From: Anabaena sp. UHCC 0204
GTDB lineage: Bacteria > Cyanobacteriota > Cyanobacteriia > Cyanobacteriales > Nostocaceae
Assembly (NCBI RefSeq): GCF_009711975.1
Contig: NZ_VIKW01000001.1
Coordinates: 230,824 to 294,823 of the forward strand
Direction: 5' to 3'
Length of the DNA: 64,000 bases
A program made the translations under genes and the position numbers. This document shows positions 18,805-27,247 of this stretch, piece after piece. Each line of letters begins with the position of its first letter. The stretch's first letter is position 1. The notes under the pieces were generated by a model that did no database searches, had not been told where the DNA came from, and saw nothing but the letters and a program-made list of their open reading frames with translations.

Positions 18805-19758
18805 ATGAGTTTTAATGAGCAGGAACTAAAAGAACATTGTTTAAAGATTATTCAAGATAGCAGAATTAGAAATAAAATTGTCATTCTCTGCGAAGGTCTG
18901 ATTCCATCAAAAGTAGAAGGTAGACGCTCACCTCAATTATATAAGCAAATGGAACAAATGCCAGATGCTAATTTTTATAATGCTTGTGTACCAACATGGT
19001 GGAAGCAATATAGACCAGTTTTTTTTAATTGTGGAGATAGAAATGATGTTTTAAATACATTTTTTGGGATTTTGGATTTACATAATTCTGATAATAGTAA
19101 ATCATTTTTAAGTCCTGATAAACTTTTTGCTATTGTAGATTTAGATATTCAATTGGCAAATATTAAAGAAAACTATAAATTTAAAAATACCGATGATATT
19201 TTCTATAGTATTTATAATGTAACAAAGATTAATGAAACTGATCTAAACCATCATCGGATATGGATTACTGGTTTAATTCATAAGGAAGCTTATTTTTTAA
19301 AACCTGATATTCAAGCAGTTTTTGATAATCATATTAATTGCTCTTTATATAAAGAAATTCCTGTTAATTTAGAAAATATTTATTTAGATATGGTGAACAA
19401 TATGACTAATGATGCTGATTTACAAATTCATTGGTCAAGGGTAATTAAGAGAATTAGTCACCTTCCTAATTTTGATAGTATGGAAATAGATAAATTTCAA
19501 TATTCTTGGCAAGAAGAGTATGAAAATAATCAAAATTTACACAATAAAAATCAATTAATAAATGCGTTATTAATGCTGGTTAAATCTAAAGAATATTGGA
19601 AGCAAATTTTACCTGATGATAATTGGACTCATTCACCATATAAATTTAGAGAACAATTATCTTTAGAAATTGGTAAATTTTATTCAAAACAAGATTGTAT
19701 TGTTGAAAATCATATTCCTTTTTTCTTTAAGACGCTATATAAATTAATTGAAGAATAA
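18805..19758 (+). CDS. TOPRIM/DUF4435-like protein, partner of the AAA ATPase
   Basis: 317 residues. Three blocks resemble a TOPRIM fold: KIVILCEG with acidic E30, FFNCGDRNDVLNTF around 75-88, and LFAIVDLDIQ with D112 and D114. A following HHRIWITGLIHKEAYFL resembles the (H/N)..EAYFL step seen in DUF4435 proteins such as PARIS AriB. In those systems the TOPRIM protein is the nuclease effector held by the ATPase. The match is by motif pattern only; no full-length relative is recognised. AT-rich, cotranscribed with the upstream ATPase. The C-terminal half (190-317) is helical with no known motif. Confidence 0.6.
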   Translation: MSFNEQELKEHCLKIIQDSRIRNKIVILCEGLIPSKVEGRRSPQLYKQMEQMPDANFYNACVPTWWKQYRPVFFNCGDRNDVLNTFFGILDLHNSDNSKSFLSPDKLFAIVDLDIQLANIKENYKFKNTDDIFYSIYNVTKINETDLNHHRIWITGLIHKEAYFLKPDIQAVFDNHINCSLYKEIPVNLENIYLDMVNNMTNDADLQIHWSRVIKRISHLPNFDSMEIDKFQYSWQEEYENNQNLHNKNQLINALLMLVKSKEYWKQILPDDNWTHSPYKFREQLSLEIGKFYSKQDCIVENHIPFFFKTLYKLIEE

Positions 19759-19765
19759 ACAATTA

Positions 19766-19855
19766 CGTAGGTTGGGTTGACGCAAGGAAACCCAACATTA
19801 ATTATAATATATCTGTGGGTGGTGTTGGGTTTCACTTCGTTCTACCCAACCTACG
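19766..19855. repeat. Palindromic repeat family D (GTAGGTTGGGT)
   Basis: About 90 bases with ends CGTAGGTTGGGT and ACCCAACCTACG and a second inner pair around AAACCCAACA / TGTTGGGTTT. This GTAGGTTGGGTT repeat type is dispersed in many cyanobacterial genomes. It closes the defence-like cassette. Confidence 0.75.
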
Positions 19856-19915
19856 AAGGTTGCAGTGTCAATATATCCTACATTAAAATAGAAGCTAGTA
19901 ACAATTGCCAGAATT

Positions 19916-20146
19916 ATGATTAACCCGCAAATTTTAGAAGCTATCAAAAAAATGCCTAATGTCGAAAGACTAGAAATGATTGAATTTGCATTAAAACTCA
20001 TGCGTGAAGAAATGCAAAATTCTAAAAAACTTAGCTTAACTACTGCTGCGGAAATTATGCGTTCTTATTACGAAACAGAAAGCAGTTTAACAGAATTTGT
20101 TGATACTTGTAATGAAGATTTTTATGGGTATCATGATTATGCGTAG
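19916..20146 (+). CDS. Small antitoxin-like protein
   Basis: 76 residues. It begins MINPQILEAIKKMPNVERLE with an amphipathic helical body and ends in an acidic DFYGYHDYA. Proteins of this form commonly precede MazF/PemK-type toxins in cyanobacteria and act as the neutralising partner. The toxin frame downstream is broken after about a dozen residues (see 20133-20174), so this may be an orphan antitoxin. Confidence in the antitoxin label is moderate; the ORF itself looks real. Confidence 0.55.
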   Translation: MINPQILEAIKKMPNVERLEMIEFALKLMREEMQNSKKLSLTTAAEIMRSYYETESSLTEFVDTCNEDFYGYHDYA

Positions 20147-20174
20147 AGGTGAAATTGCGGGAATTGAATATTAA
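20133..20174 (+). pseudogene. Possible remnant of a MazF/PemK-type toxin start
   Basis: Overlapping the antitoxin-like stop, a frame from ATG 20133 (or 20139) reads MIMRRGEIAGIEY and stops at 20174. RRGEI at the N-terminus is typical of MazF/PemK toxins, and the ATG-in-stop overlap is the usual antitoxin/toxin arrangement. The rest of the toxin is absent: the next sequence is the permease gene tail on the other strand. Confidence 0.35.
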
Positions 20175-20192
20175 GTTTTCAAAGTTGGTTTT

Positions 20193-21218
20193 CTAATATC
20201 TAATTCTCGGATCTATATAAGCATTGAGAATATCAATCAAAATACTCGCAGTCACAACGATCGCTCCAAAAAATACTAATACTCCCTGCACTGTGGGATA
20301 ATCTCGGTCAGAAATGGCTTGATATAAACGATTTGCTAACCCTGGCCAGGAAAATGTTACTTCAGTTAAAATCGCACCACCTAACAAGGAAGCAAATGTT
20401 AACCCTAAGACCGTAATTACAGGGATTAAGGCATTCTTTAAGGCATGAGAGACTAATATCTTATTTTCAGAAATTCCTCGCGCTCTTGCTGCTTCTACAT
20501 AATCAGCTTTTAAAGTTTGTTTTAAATTAACTCTGACAATGCGCTCAAAAATGCCACTCAGCAAAATTCCTAAAGTTAAACTTGGTAAAGCTAGATGATG
20601 TAAAGCCGTTAGAAAATGACTGAAATTACCACTTAATAAACTATCAATTGTATATAAACCAGTAATATTTGCCGGTGCGGGAAGATTAGGAGGAAACCGA
20701 TTAGAATTAGGAAACCAACCTAATTGCACTGAGAAAATTAATTGTAATAACATACCTGCCCAAAACATGGGTAGTGCATAGGTAATAATCCCGAATAAAC
20801 GCCCACCAATATCAAAAGCAGTTCCCGGACGAGATGCAGAAATAGTACCCACTAAAACGCCAACAATCAGTGCCACAGCCATACTAGCAAATGCTAATTC
20901 TACTGTTGCTGGAAAATATTGACTAATTATTTCACCTACATTTTGTCCGCGACTTGTTAAGGAAGTTCCCAAATCAAAGCGGAGTAAATTACCTAAATAA
21001 TTGAGGTATTGTAACCAAATAGGTAAATCTAAACCAAGCTGTTTTCTTAATTCTTCTTTGGCACTTTCTGGTGCGCGTCCTCCCAGGATTGCATCTGCGG
21101 GATCTCCTGGTGTTGCTCTTAGTAATAAAAAAACAATGGTGATAATAGTTAACAGTTGCAATGGTGCAAAAAGTAACCGGGAAACAATGTAATACTGTAA
21201 GGCTTTTGAACGGGACAT
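20193..21218 (-). CDS. Peptide/nickel-type ABC transporter permease (DppB-like)
   Basis: 341 residues from ATG 21218 (MSRSKALQYYIVSRLLFAPL), which fits the DppB N-terminus. The frame stays open to 21320, but those 34 extra residues are encoded by repeat sequence and are probably not translated. Six or so membrane spans; the EAA-like motif EAARARGISENKILVSHALK and the GGAILTEVTFSWPGLANRLY segment identify the inner-membrane component of family-5 importers. The substrate-binding gene lies upstream on the same strand (21605-23236), but the second permease and ATPases are not in this window. Confidence 0.88.
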   Translation of the reverse strand: MSRSKALQYYIVSRLLFAPLQLLTIITIVFLLLRATPGDPADAILGGRAPESAKEELRKQLGLDLPIWLQYLNYLGNLLRFDLGTSLTSRGQNVGEIISQYFPATVELAFASMAVALIVGVLVGTISASRPGTAFDIGGRLFGIITYALPMFWAGMLLQLIFSVQLGWFPNSNRFPPNLPAPANITGLYTIDSLLSGNFSHFLTALHHLALPSLTLGILLSGIFERIVRVNLKQTLKADYVEAARARGISENKILVSHALKNALIPVITVLGLTFASLLGGAILTEVTFSWPGLANRLYQAISDRDYPTVQGVLVFFGAIVVTASILIDILNAYIDPRIRY

Positions 21219-21236
21219 ATTTATGAAGGAGGAGTC

Positions 21237-21534
21237 AGGAGGTAGGAGTTGTAGGGGTGTATCCCTGATGGGATCTGGAAGTAAGGGCGTATCCCTGGCG
21301 GAGGCTGGAAGCATCAGCATTCGGTATAAGGGCGTTCGCGAAGCGTGCTGGAAGCATCAGCATTCGGTGTAAGGGCGAAGCATTCGGAAAATAAACTTGG
21401 GAAAAAACCGATAATTAATCGCCCGAATGCTTCGCCCCTACTTGGGAAAAAACCGATAATTTGTCGCCCGAATGCTTCGCCCCTACTGGGGAAAAACCGA
21501 TGATTTATCGTCCTAATGCTTCGCCCCTACAGGA
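21237..21534 (+). repeat. Array of family C repeat copies
   Basis: One complete copy (about 21370-21441) followed by two partial tandem copies that repeat GGGAAAAAACCGAT and GCTTCGCCCCTAC, preceded by shorter fragments with GGAAGCATCAGCATTCGGT. The array separates the ABC substrate-binding gene from its permease, and its left end would extend the permease frame by 34 residues. Confidence 0.75.
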
Positions 21535-21604
21535 GTTTGGAAGAAGAAAGACAATTTTCTGCCTATTTCTTCTTAATTGTCATTTGTCAAGTGTTACCTA
21601 TTTT

Positions 21605-23236
21605 TTACTTTTTAATGTTTTTATAAATCAGGTTTTGGGTAGGATCTAGGTTGACGTTATTTACACCTTTTTGAGCAAAGACATAATCTTTGTTTTGCCA
21701 TAAAGGTATGTAGGGAACATCAGTTAAAACTTGAGTTTGAATGTCTACAAATATTTTTTTTCTGGCTTCGGGATTTTGTTCTTTACGTTGTTGATCTATG
21801 AGTTTATTCATAGCTTCACTATAATAGAATGAACCCTGAGTTTGACTGCCTCCATCTTGGCAACCGGTGGTAACTGAACCTTTTTCACAAGCTAAAAATG
21901 GCTGAACATAGTTATCTGGATCTAAAAAGTCTGGATACCAATCCAGTAAAGCGGCTGGATATAAACCTTTAGAAATTTCTTTAAAAAAGGTAGCACCTTC
22001 TACAGTTTTAACTTCCAGTTCTAAAATGCCATCCATTTTAGTATCAGCCAGGGATTTTAGGGTTTGTGCTGCTAAACTGCGAGTGGGTGAACTTGCAGGA
22101 TACCAAATTTGCACTTTAGCAGGATTTTCTTTAGAAAAACCAGCCGCAATTAAGGCTGTTTTCGCTTGTTCAAATTTACCATCACCATATTTATCTTTAA
22201 ATAATGGTTGGGAAACATTGAAGGTTGTGGGAATCATGCTGTAAAGAGGATCAGCTTGAGAAAATAATACCCGATCATTTAATAATGGCCGATCAATTAA
22301 TGAGGCGATCGCACTTCTTACTTCTACTTGATCTAAAGGTTTCTGATTACGATTTAACACCATATAACTAACTACACTACCTTGTGCGGTAATTGCTTGC
22401 CAATCTCCTTTTTTAGCACTTGCTTCTAAACTGCGAATTTGATCTGGTTGTAATGATAGATAAGCAACATCTACAGCACCAGTTTTAAAGGCATTAAATA
22501 AATTGACTGGACTGGTTTGAATCTGCACATTCACACCTTTATTTTCTGGTTTTGTCCCCCAATATTTATCAAATACATCAAATCTCAAAGAATCAGTTCC
22601 ATAGCTGGCTAATTTGTAAGCACCAGTTCCTACAAAGATGTTAGGTTTGAATTTCCCAGCCCCAATTTCATAAGCTGTTGGAGAAACTGCACATACTCCC
22701 GAAAATGCTAATAATGAAGGAAAAGCTGCAAAGGGTTTTTTGAGTTTAATTGTTAACTCATATTCTCCTGTCGCTTTAACTGAAGCTATGGTATCAGAAA
22801 GCAGGAAAGATGGTTTACCTTTGTTTTCGATAAAACGCTGAATACTAAACTCCATGGCTTTAGCATTGAAAGGAGTTTCATCGTGAAATACTACTCCTTG
22901 TCGAATCGGAATAGTATAGGTTAAACCATCTGCGCTGACTTTAGGTAATGCTGTCGCTAATTGTGGTTTAATTTCTGTGTTACCAGGTTCATAATTGTAC
23001 AAGCGATCGCTCATATTAAATACTAAACCCAAGGATGCTAATTCATACGCATCAGCAGGGTCAAGAGTTCTTGGTTTTGCTGTTGTTCCTATGGTAATTC
23101 GACCATCACCCGCAGACGTATTCGCAACACCTGCTCCTGGTGTATTAGTTTGTTGCTTAGGAGTACAACTAACAGCCAATAATAGACATAGACAGAACAG
23201 AGATAGGAACTTTGTCATCCTACCCCACTGTTTCAT
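21605..23236 (-). CDS. ABC transporter substrate-binding lipoprotein, family 5 (DppA/OppA-like)
   Basis: About 543 residues from the ATG at 23236 (MKQWGRMTKFLSLFCLCLLL); the frame is open to 23260. Lipobox LAVSC gives a lipid-anchored protein. Family-5 motifs are clear: GTTAKPRTLDPADAYELASL, YTIPIRQGVVFHDETPFNAK (the F/Y-H-DG-like block) and LLDWYPDFLDPDNYVQPFL. It binds peptides or similar solutes outside the inner membrane and hands them to the DppB-like permease encoded downstream. A contact set for a specific ligand cannot be read here. Confidence 0.9.
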   Translation of the reverse strand: MKQWGRMTKFLSLFCLCLLLAVSCTPKQQTNTPGAGVANTSAGDGRITIGTTAKPRTLDPADAYELASLGLVFNMSDRLYNYEPGNTEIKPQLATALPKVSADGLTYTIPIRQGVVFHDETPFNAKAMEFSIQRFIENKGKPSFLLSDTIASVKATGEYELTIKLKKPFAAFPSLLAFSGVCAVSPTAYEIGAGKFKPNIFVGTGAYKLASYGTDSLRFDVFDKYWGTKPENKGVNVQIQTSPVNLFNAFKTGAVDVAYLSLQPDQIRSLEASAKKGDWQAITAQGSVVSYMVLNRNQKPLDQVEVRSAIASLIDRPLLNDRVLFSQADPLYSMIPTTFNVSQPLFKDKYGDGKFEQAKTALIAAGFSKENPAKVQIWYPASSPTRSLAAQTLKSLADTKMDGILELEVKTVEGATFFKEISKGLYPAALLDWYPDFLDPDNYVQPFLACEKGSVTTGCQDGGSQTQGSFYYSEAMNKLIDQQRKEQNPEARKKIFVDIQTQVLTDVPYIPLWQNKDYVFAQKGVNNVNLDPTQNLIYKNIKK

Positions 23237-23442
23237 TAACAGGGAACACCAAGTGATCATTTATTTAAATCTTTTCAATTAGCAAGTCAGTTATTATAGC
23301 AGGGAAAAGGGTATAGACAAGAGTTTTATTCTCAGAAGATGTTCTTGCCTACCTAGTAACTGCTGTATTATATATATATGTTTTTTATAGTGTAAATGAT
23401 CATACAATTATAAATAAGCATAATCAAAGCATTAAATAAATT

Positions 23443-24018
23443 ATGGTTTTAACAGCTTCAACAATGTTGCCTCTAGGCACAAAAGCCCCAGATTTTCATC
23501 TACCAGAAGTAGTATCTGGAAAAACAATTTCTCTGGATAATTTTGTTGATAAAAAAGCATTACTAATTATGTTTATTTGTCGTCATTGTCCATTTGTCAA
23601 GCACATTCAACAAGAATTAACCAGATTAGACCAAGATTATAGCAACAGTGATTTAGGGATTCTGGCTATTAGTGCTAATGATGCTGAAAATTACCCCAAT
23701 GATGCACCGGAATCATTAAAAGAAATGGTCATAGAAATGGGATTTGATTTTCCCTTTTGTTACGACGAAACCCAAGAAATAGCCAAAGCTTATACAGCAG
23801 CTTGTACACCGGATTTCTTTCTTTTTGATAGCGATCGCCAACTCGTTTATCGTGGACAATTAGATGATAGTCGTCCTAGCAATAATAAACCTGTAACAGG
23901 TAAGGATTTAAGAGCAGCTATTACCGCAGTCTTAGATAACCAACCTGTAACAAGTGAACAACTGCCAAGTGTGGGTTGTAATATCAAATGGAAACCAGGG
24001 AACGAACCGACTTATTAA
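23443..24018 (+). CDS. Peroxiredoxin/thioredoxin-fold protein
   Basis: 191 residues, AhpC/TSA-like. Motif LIMFICRHCPFVKHIQQEL places a CxxC pair at C46 and C49, where typical AhpC has a single peroxidatic cysteine in a VCPTE context, so this is the PRX-like/TlpA-related subgroup often described as a thioredoxin family protein. AACTPDFFLFDSDRQLVYRG carries the conserved cis-Pro region. Cytosolic (no signal). The start ATG at 23443 follows AT-rich spacer; the gene is monocistronic, ending in heptamer repeats. Confidence 0.85.
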   Translation: MVLTASTMLPLGTKAPDFHLPEVVSGKTISLDNFVDKKALLIMFICRHCPFVKHIQQELTRLDQDYSNSDLGILAISANDAENYPNDAPESLKEMVIEMGFDFPFCYDETQEIAKAYTAACTPDFFLFDSDRQLVYRGQLDDSRPSNNKPVTGKDLRAAITAVLDNQPVTSEQLPSVGCNIKWKPGNEPTY

Positions 24019-24023
24019 TGGTG

Positions 24024-24178
24024 AGTTGTCAGTTGTCAGTTGTCAGTTGTCAGTTGTCAGTTGTCAGTTGTCAGTTGTCAGTTGCAAAAGAATTTTTTTC
24101 TCCCCTACTCCCCTGCTCCCCTGCACCCCTGCACCTCTGCTCCCCTACTCCCCTGCTCCCCTACTCCCTATTCCCTTC
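24024..24178. repeat. STRR heptamer array (AGTTGTC) plus C-rich tract
   Basis: About eight and a half copies of AGTTGTC at 24024-24084, then a low-complexity CTCCCCTGCTCCCCT tract to about 24178. The heptamers belong to the same STRR class as those at 12854 and 59767. Frames across them are artefacts. Confidence 0.85.
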
Positions 24179-24689
24179 AATTCTGAACTTCCAAATTGAG
24201 AATATAACGCCCTAACTGTAATTTTCCTGCCCACAGTTCGTACTCTAAACGCAGATGATTGGGGAAAGGGTGTCCGCTAATTATAAAACTTTTGGTAAAA
24301 TTGCGTAAACGAATGGGTTCATGTCGTTGTAATGATTCATCAGGCAACCAAAAACGACTAATACCATATACACCTAACTCCCAAAAGTGACGGTAACTAA
24401 CTTGGCCATTACCTTGCATCGTCATAATTACCCGATGAGGAGAAATTTCCAACCATAATACTCTCGGACTACTAGGAGGAAAAAAATTATTTTTAGGTTG
24501 AGAAAGAGTATCTTCTGGATGTAAATAATTTCCTACTTCACAACTAATCAAAGGTGGTGCAGTTAACACTAAATGAAATTTATCTGTATCCCTTTGATAC
24601 AAAGTTCCGGCAGTTTCCACCACAGACCAAATTGGTAAGTCGGTAGAAATCATTGATAAACATACGGGTTTGCGGTGGTGAGTTAGCAT
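24177..24689 (-). CDS. Conserved-type soluble protein of unknown function
   Basis: 170 residues, no signal peptide. Contains an ordered beta-rich sequence (VLWLEISPHRVIMTMQGNGQ, YRHFWELGVYGISRFWLPDE, LRLEYELWAGKLQLGRYILN) that reads like a real folded protein. I do not recognise the family. It is divergent from aroA across a 360-base spacer. Confidence 0.6.
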   Translation of the reverse strand: MLTHHRKPVCLSMISTDLPIWSVVETAGTLYQRDTDKFHLVLTAPPLISCEVGNYLHPEDTLSQPKNNFFPPSSPRVLWLEISPHRVIMTMQGNGQVSYRHFWELGVYGISRFWLPDESLQRHEPIRLRNFTKSFIISGHPFPNHLRLEYELWAGKLQLGRYILNLEVQN

Positions 24690-25048
24690 GAGAGCGTGAG
24701 GGATAAGAATGAAGAATAAAATTTTAGATTATGATCGTTTATTTACAGCAATTCTCATCTACTTATGTATTCCTTTCTTCCTTTGCGCCTTCGCGCCTTC
24801 GCGTGAGATATAAAAATGTTAATTTATCTATAAATAATAATACCTTTACCGCTGACATTTATGGTTAAAAAAACAGCTAATAAGTTTCATAGTAACGAAA
24901 CAACTCCCTATGGTATTACCTGTCACCTATTTCCTATCTTGAGAAATATTATAGTGACCAAAAAGCGGTAGGATACTAAATTGCCAGTGGATAGTGACAA
25001 TCAAGTCGCTGTTTCGCTGCTATTCTATTCAAAAGTCATTGTATCCTA
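24690..25048. other. Intergenic region upstream of aroA
   Basis: No gene. It contains the dispersed CCTTTGCGCCTTCGCGCCTTCGCGTGAGAT sequence (24779-24808), related to the CTCTGCGCCTCTGCGTGAAA motif at 6016 and the CGCAGAGACGCAGAGGCACAG stretch at 17387. Promoters for both flanking genes must lie here but none is distinctive. Confidence 0.4.
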
Positions 25049-26398
25049 ATGTCGGCTATTGTTATTACCTTAGAAACTCAAGCAAACTCTTCTGATCACT
25101 TAATTATTCAGCGTCCTCCGGCTGGATTATCTTTACAGGGACGTATCCGAGTTCCTGGAGATAAATCTATTTCCCATCGCGCTTTAATGTTAGGGGCGAT
25201 CGCTGACGGTGAAACTCAGATTCAAGGATTGCTGTTAGGAGAAGATCCCCGTAGCACTGCTGCTTGTTTTCGGGCGTTAGGGGCGGAAATTTCGGAATTA
25301 AATACAGAATTGGTCAAAGTTAAAGGCATCGGTTTGGGCAATTTTCAAGAACCTATAGATGTCTTAGATGCTGGTAATTCTGGGACAACGATGAGGTTGA
25401 TGTTGGGCTTATTAGCATCCCATCCAGGGCGATTTTTCACGGTAACAGGTGATAGTTCTTTGCGATCGCGTCCCATGTCCCGTGTCGTCAAACCGCTGCA
25501 ACAAATGGGAGCGCAAATTTGGGGACGCAAGGGTAACACCTTAGCCCCTCTAGCCATTCAAGGACAAGCCCTGCAACCGATTCATTATCATTCTCCCATC
25601 GCTTCGGCTCAGGTTAAATCCTGTATCCTCCTCGCGGGTTTAAACACCGAAGGACAAACTACCGTCACCGAACCCGCTTTATCACGGGATCACAGTGAAC
25701 GAATGTTAAGGGCTTACGGTGCAGAATTGAGTATAGATCCAGACACAAACAGCGTCACGATCACAGGTGGGGCGAAACTCTATGGACAAACCGTAATTGT
25801 CCCTGGTGACATCAGTTCAGCGGCTTTTTGGTTAGTGGCTGGGGCGATCGTTCCCGGTTCAGATTTGGTAGTCGAAAATGTCGGTGTCAATCCTACCCGC
25901 ACGGGGATTTTAGAAGCATTGGAACTCATGGGGGCAGATATTCAACTAGAAAACCAGCGGGAAGTTGCGGGAGAACCGGTGGCTGATATTCGTGTCCGTT
26001 CCGGTGGTTTAAAAAGCTGTACTATCGCCGGTGATATTATTCCCAGATTAATTGATGAAATTCCCATTTTGGCAGTTGCAGCGACTTTTGCTAAGGGGAC
26101 AACAATTATTCGGGATGCGGAGGAGTTAAGAGTCAAAGAGAGCGATCGCATTACTGTAATGGCGCAACAACTCAATAAAATGGGTGCAAAAATCACCGAA
26201 TTACCCGACGGAATGGAAATAATCGGCGGTACTCCCTTGGTAGGTACGGAAGTGGATAGCCATACAGATCATCGCATTGCTATGAGTTTAGCGATCGCAG
26301 CCCTCAACGCCTCTGGTACAACTACCATTCATCGCGCTGAAGCCGCAGCTATTTCTTATCCCAATTTCATAAACACACTACGGGAAGTTTGTCAATAG
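25049..26398 (+). CDS. aroA: 3-phosphoshikimate 1-carboxyvinyltransferase (EPSP synthase)
   Basis: 449 residues. It joins shikimate-3-phosphate and phosphoenolpyruvate in aromatic amino acid synthesis. Signature blocks: [20 protein letters not shown] (substrate-binding Lys/Ser), [18 protein letters not shown], the second signature region [19 protein letters not shown] and [13 protein letters not shown]. The first motif has the [10 protein letters not shown] form, with alanine after LLAGL... elsewhere, resembling class II-type bacterial enzymes. Start ATG at 25049 with [11 protein letters not shown] as leader. Confidence 0.97.
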   Translation: MSAIVITLETQANSSDHLIIQRPPAGLSLQGRIRVPGDKSISHRALMLGAIADGETQIQGLLLGEDPRSTAACFRALGAEISELNTELVKVKGIGLGNFQEPIDVLDAGNSGTTMRLMLGLLASHPGRFFTVTGDSSLRSRPMSRVVKPLQQMGAQIWGRKGNTLAPLAIQGQALQPIHYHSPIASAQVKSCILLAGLNTEGQTTVTEPALSRDHSERMLRAYGAELSIDPDTNSVTITGGAKLYGQTVIVPGDISSAAFWLVAGAIVPGSDLVVENVGVNPTRTGILEALELMGADIQLENQREVAGEPVADIRVRSGGLKSCTIAGDIIPRLIDEIPILAVAATFAKGTTIIRDAEELRVKESDRITVMAQQLNKMGAKITELPDGMEIIGGTPLVGTEVDSHTDHRIAMSLAIAALNASGTTTIHRAEAAAISYPNFINTLREVCQ

Positions 26399-26466
26399 TT
26401 TTTAGGGACAGGGTAAGGGGGGATAGATTGGCAAAAGGAGAAATTAAGTAGTAAATTTAAAAATGA

Positions 26467-26847
26467 ATGAAGTATTTAACACTAAAACAAAGACAAGATT
26501 TAGCAGAAATCGCTGATACTTATACTAATTTACAATGTATTCAATGTGCTTTAGCTATAAAAAACTATTTACAATTGGTAGGAATCCAAGGCAAACTAAT
26601 TACAATTAATACACAAGCTGATTTAGATTATCGTAATTGTTTTCTTTATGATGATAGTATTGGAGGTGATGCCATTTCAGAAACAGGATATCATGAAGGA
26701 GTTATGGTTATAATAGATGGGATAGAAATTGTTTTTGACAATCATCATCCTCAAGGAATAGCAAAGGTAGAATGGTTAGCTAATTTTCAATTTTTTGGTA
26801 AGATTCATTTAGGACAAGAGCTAGTAGTCATTGAAGAAAACTTTTAA
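26467..26847 (+). CDS. Papain-fold toxin domain protein
   Basis: 126 residues. The pattern CIQCALAIKNYLQLVG (C24/C27), GYHEGVMVIIDG (H76) and IEIVFDNHHPQG (D91/N92) matches the Cys-His-Asp/Asn triad layout of the small papain-fold toxin domains (Tox-PL-2 type) found at the C-termini of polymorphic toxins. Here the domain stands alone without a secretion module, so it may be an orphan cassette captured from a larger toxin. The next gene, 20 bases downstream, has the form of an immunity protein. Cysteine assignment between C24 and C27 is uncertain. Confidence 0.65.
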   Translation: MKYLTLKQRQDLAEIADTYTNLQCIQCALAIKNYLQLVGIQGKLITINTQADLDYRNCFLYDDSIGGDAISETGYHEGVMVIIDGIEIVFDNHHPQGIAKVEWLANFQFFGKIHLGQELVVIEENF

Positions 26848-26867
26848 TCAATATTCAGGAGAAAATT

Positions 26868-27245
26868 ATGCTAGATGTAACTATCACTAATGGTAATAAA
26901 AATAGTCAAGAATATCTTTATGAGTTATTAACCAGAATTAAACAACGCCCAGGAATGTATTTAGGAAAAGTATCTATAACTCGGCTAAAAATGTTATTGA
27001 TGGGTTACAGTATGTCCAGAGGTGAGTTAGGGTTACAACTAACACAACAAGAAAAACAATTTGCTCAATTTCAGAAATGGATACAAGGAAAATATCAAAT
27101 TAATTCTACTGAAGGTTGGGAAAGTATTATTTTGTCTCAAGTAGAAGATGAAAAATTAGCTTGTGATTTATTTTTTCAATTATTGGAACAATTTAAGAAT
27201 GAAATTTTAGAGTTGGATAAACTGACTGTAACAGTCGGAAAATAA
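26868..27245 (+). CDS. Putative immunity protein for the papain-fold toxin
   Basis: 125 residues, all-alpha in appearance. It carries RIKQRPGMYLGKVSITRLKM followed by a GYSMSRGELGL helix; the RPGMYLG-type motif recurs in small proteins encoded next to polymorphic toxin modules. A good Shine-Dalgarno (AGGAGAAA) precedes the ATG. The 20-base gap to the toxin gene supports cotranscription. The immunity role is inferred from position and motif, not established. Confidence 0.5.
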   Translation: MLDVTITNGNKNSQEYLYELLTRIKQRPGMYLGKVSITRLKMLLMGYSMSRGELGLQLTQQEKQFAQFQKWIQGKYQINSTEGWESIILSQVEDEKLACDLFFQLLEQFKNEILELDKLTVTVGK

Positions 27246-27247
27246 TA

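Noticed and set aside
19798-20001. 67-codon minus-strand frame near the antitoxin-like gene
   Set aside because: It is read through palindromic repeat family D and antisense to the antitoxin-like gene.
21219-21320. N-terminal 34-residue extension of the DppB-like permease
   Set aside because: It is translated from repeat family C; the ATG at 21218 starts the conserved DppB N-terminus.
24024-24084. Regular direct repeats that could suggest a CRISPR array
   Set aside because: Units are 7 bases with no spacers; this is an STRR heptamer array. No cas genes are near.
24098-24178. C-rich tract as a possible regulatory or G-quadruplex site
   Set aside because: It is an irregular CTCCCCTG low-complexity repeat found in several spacers; nothing specific supports a regulatory role.
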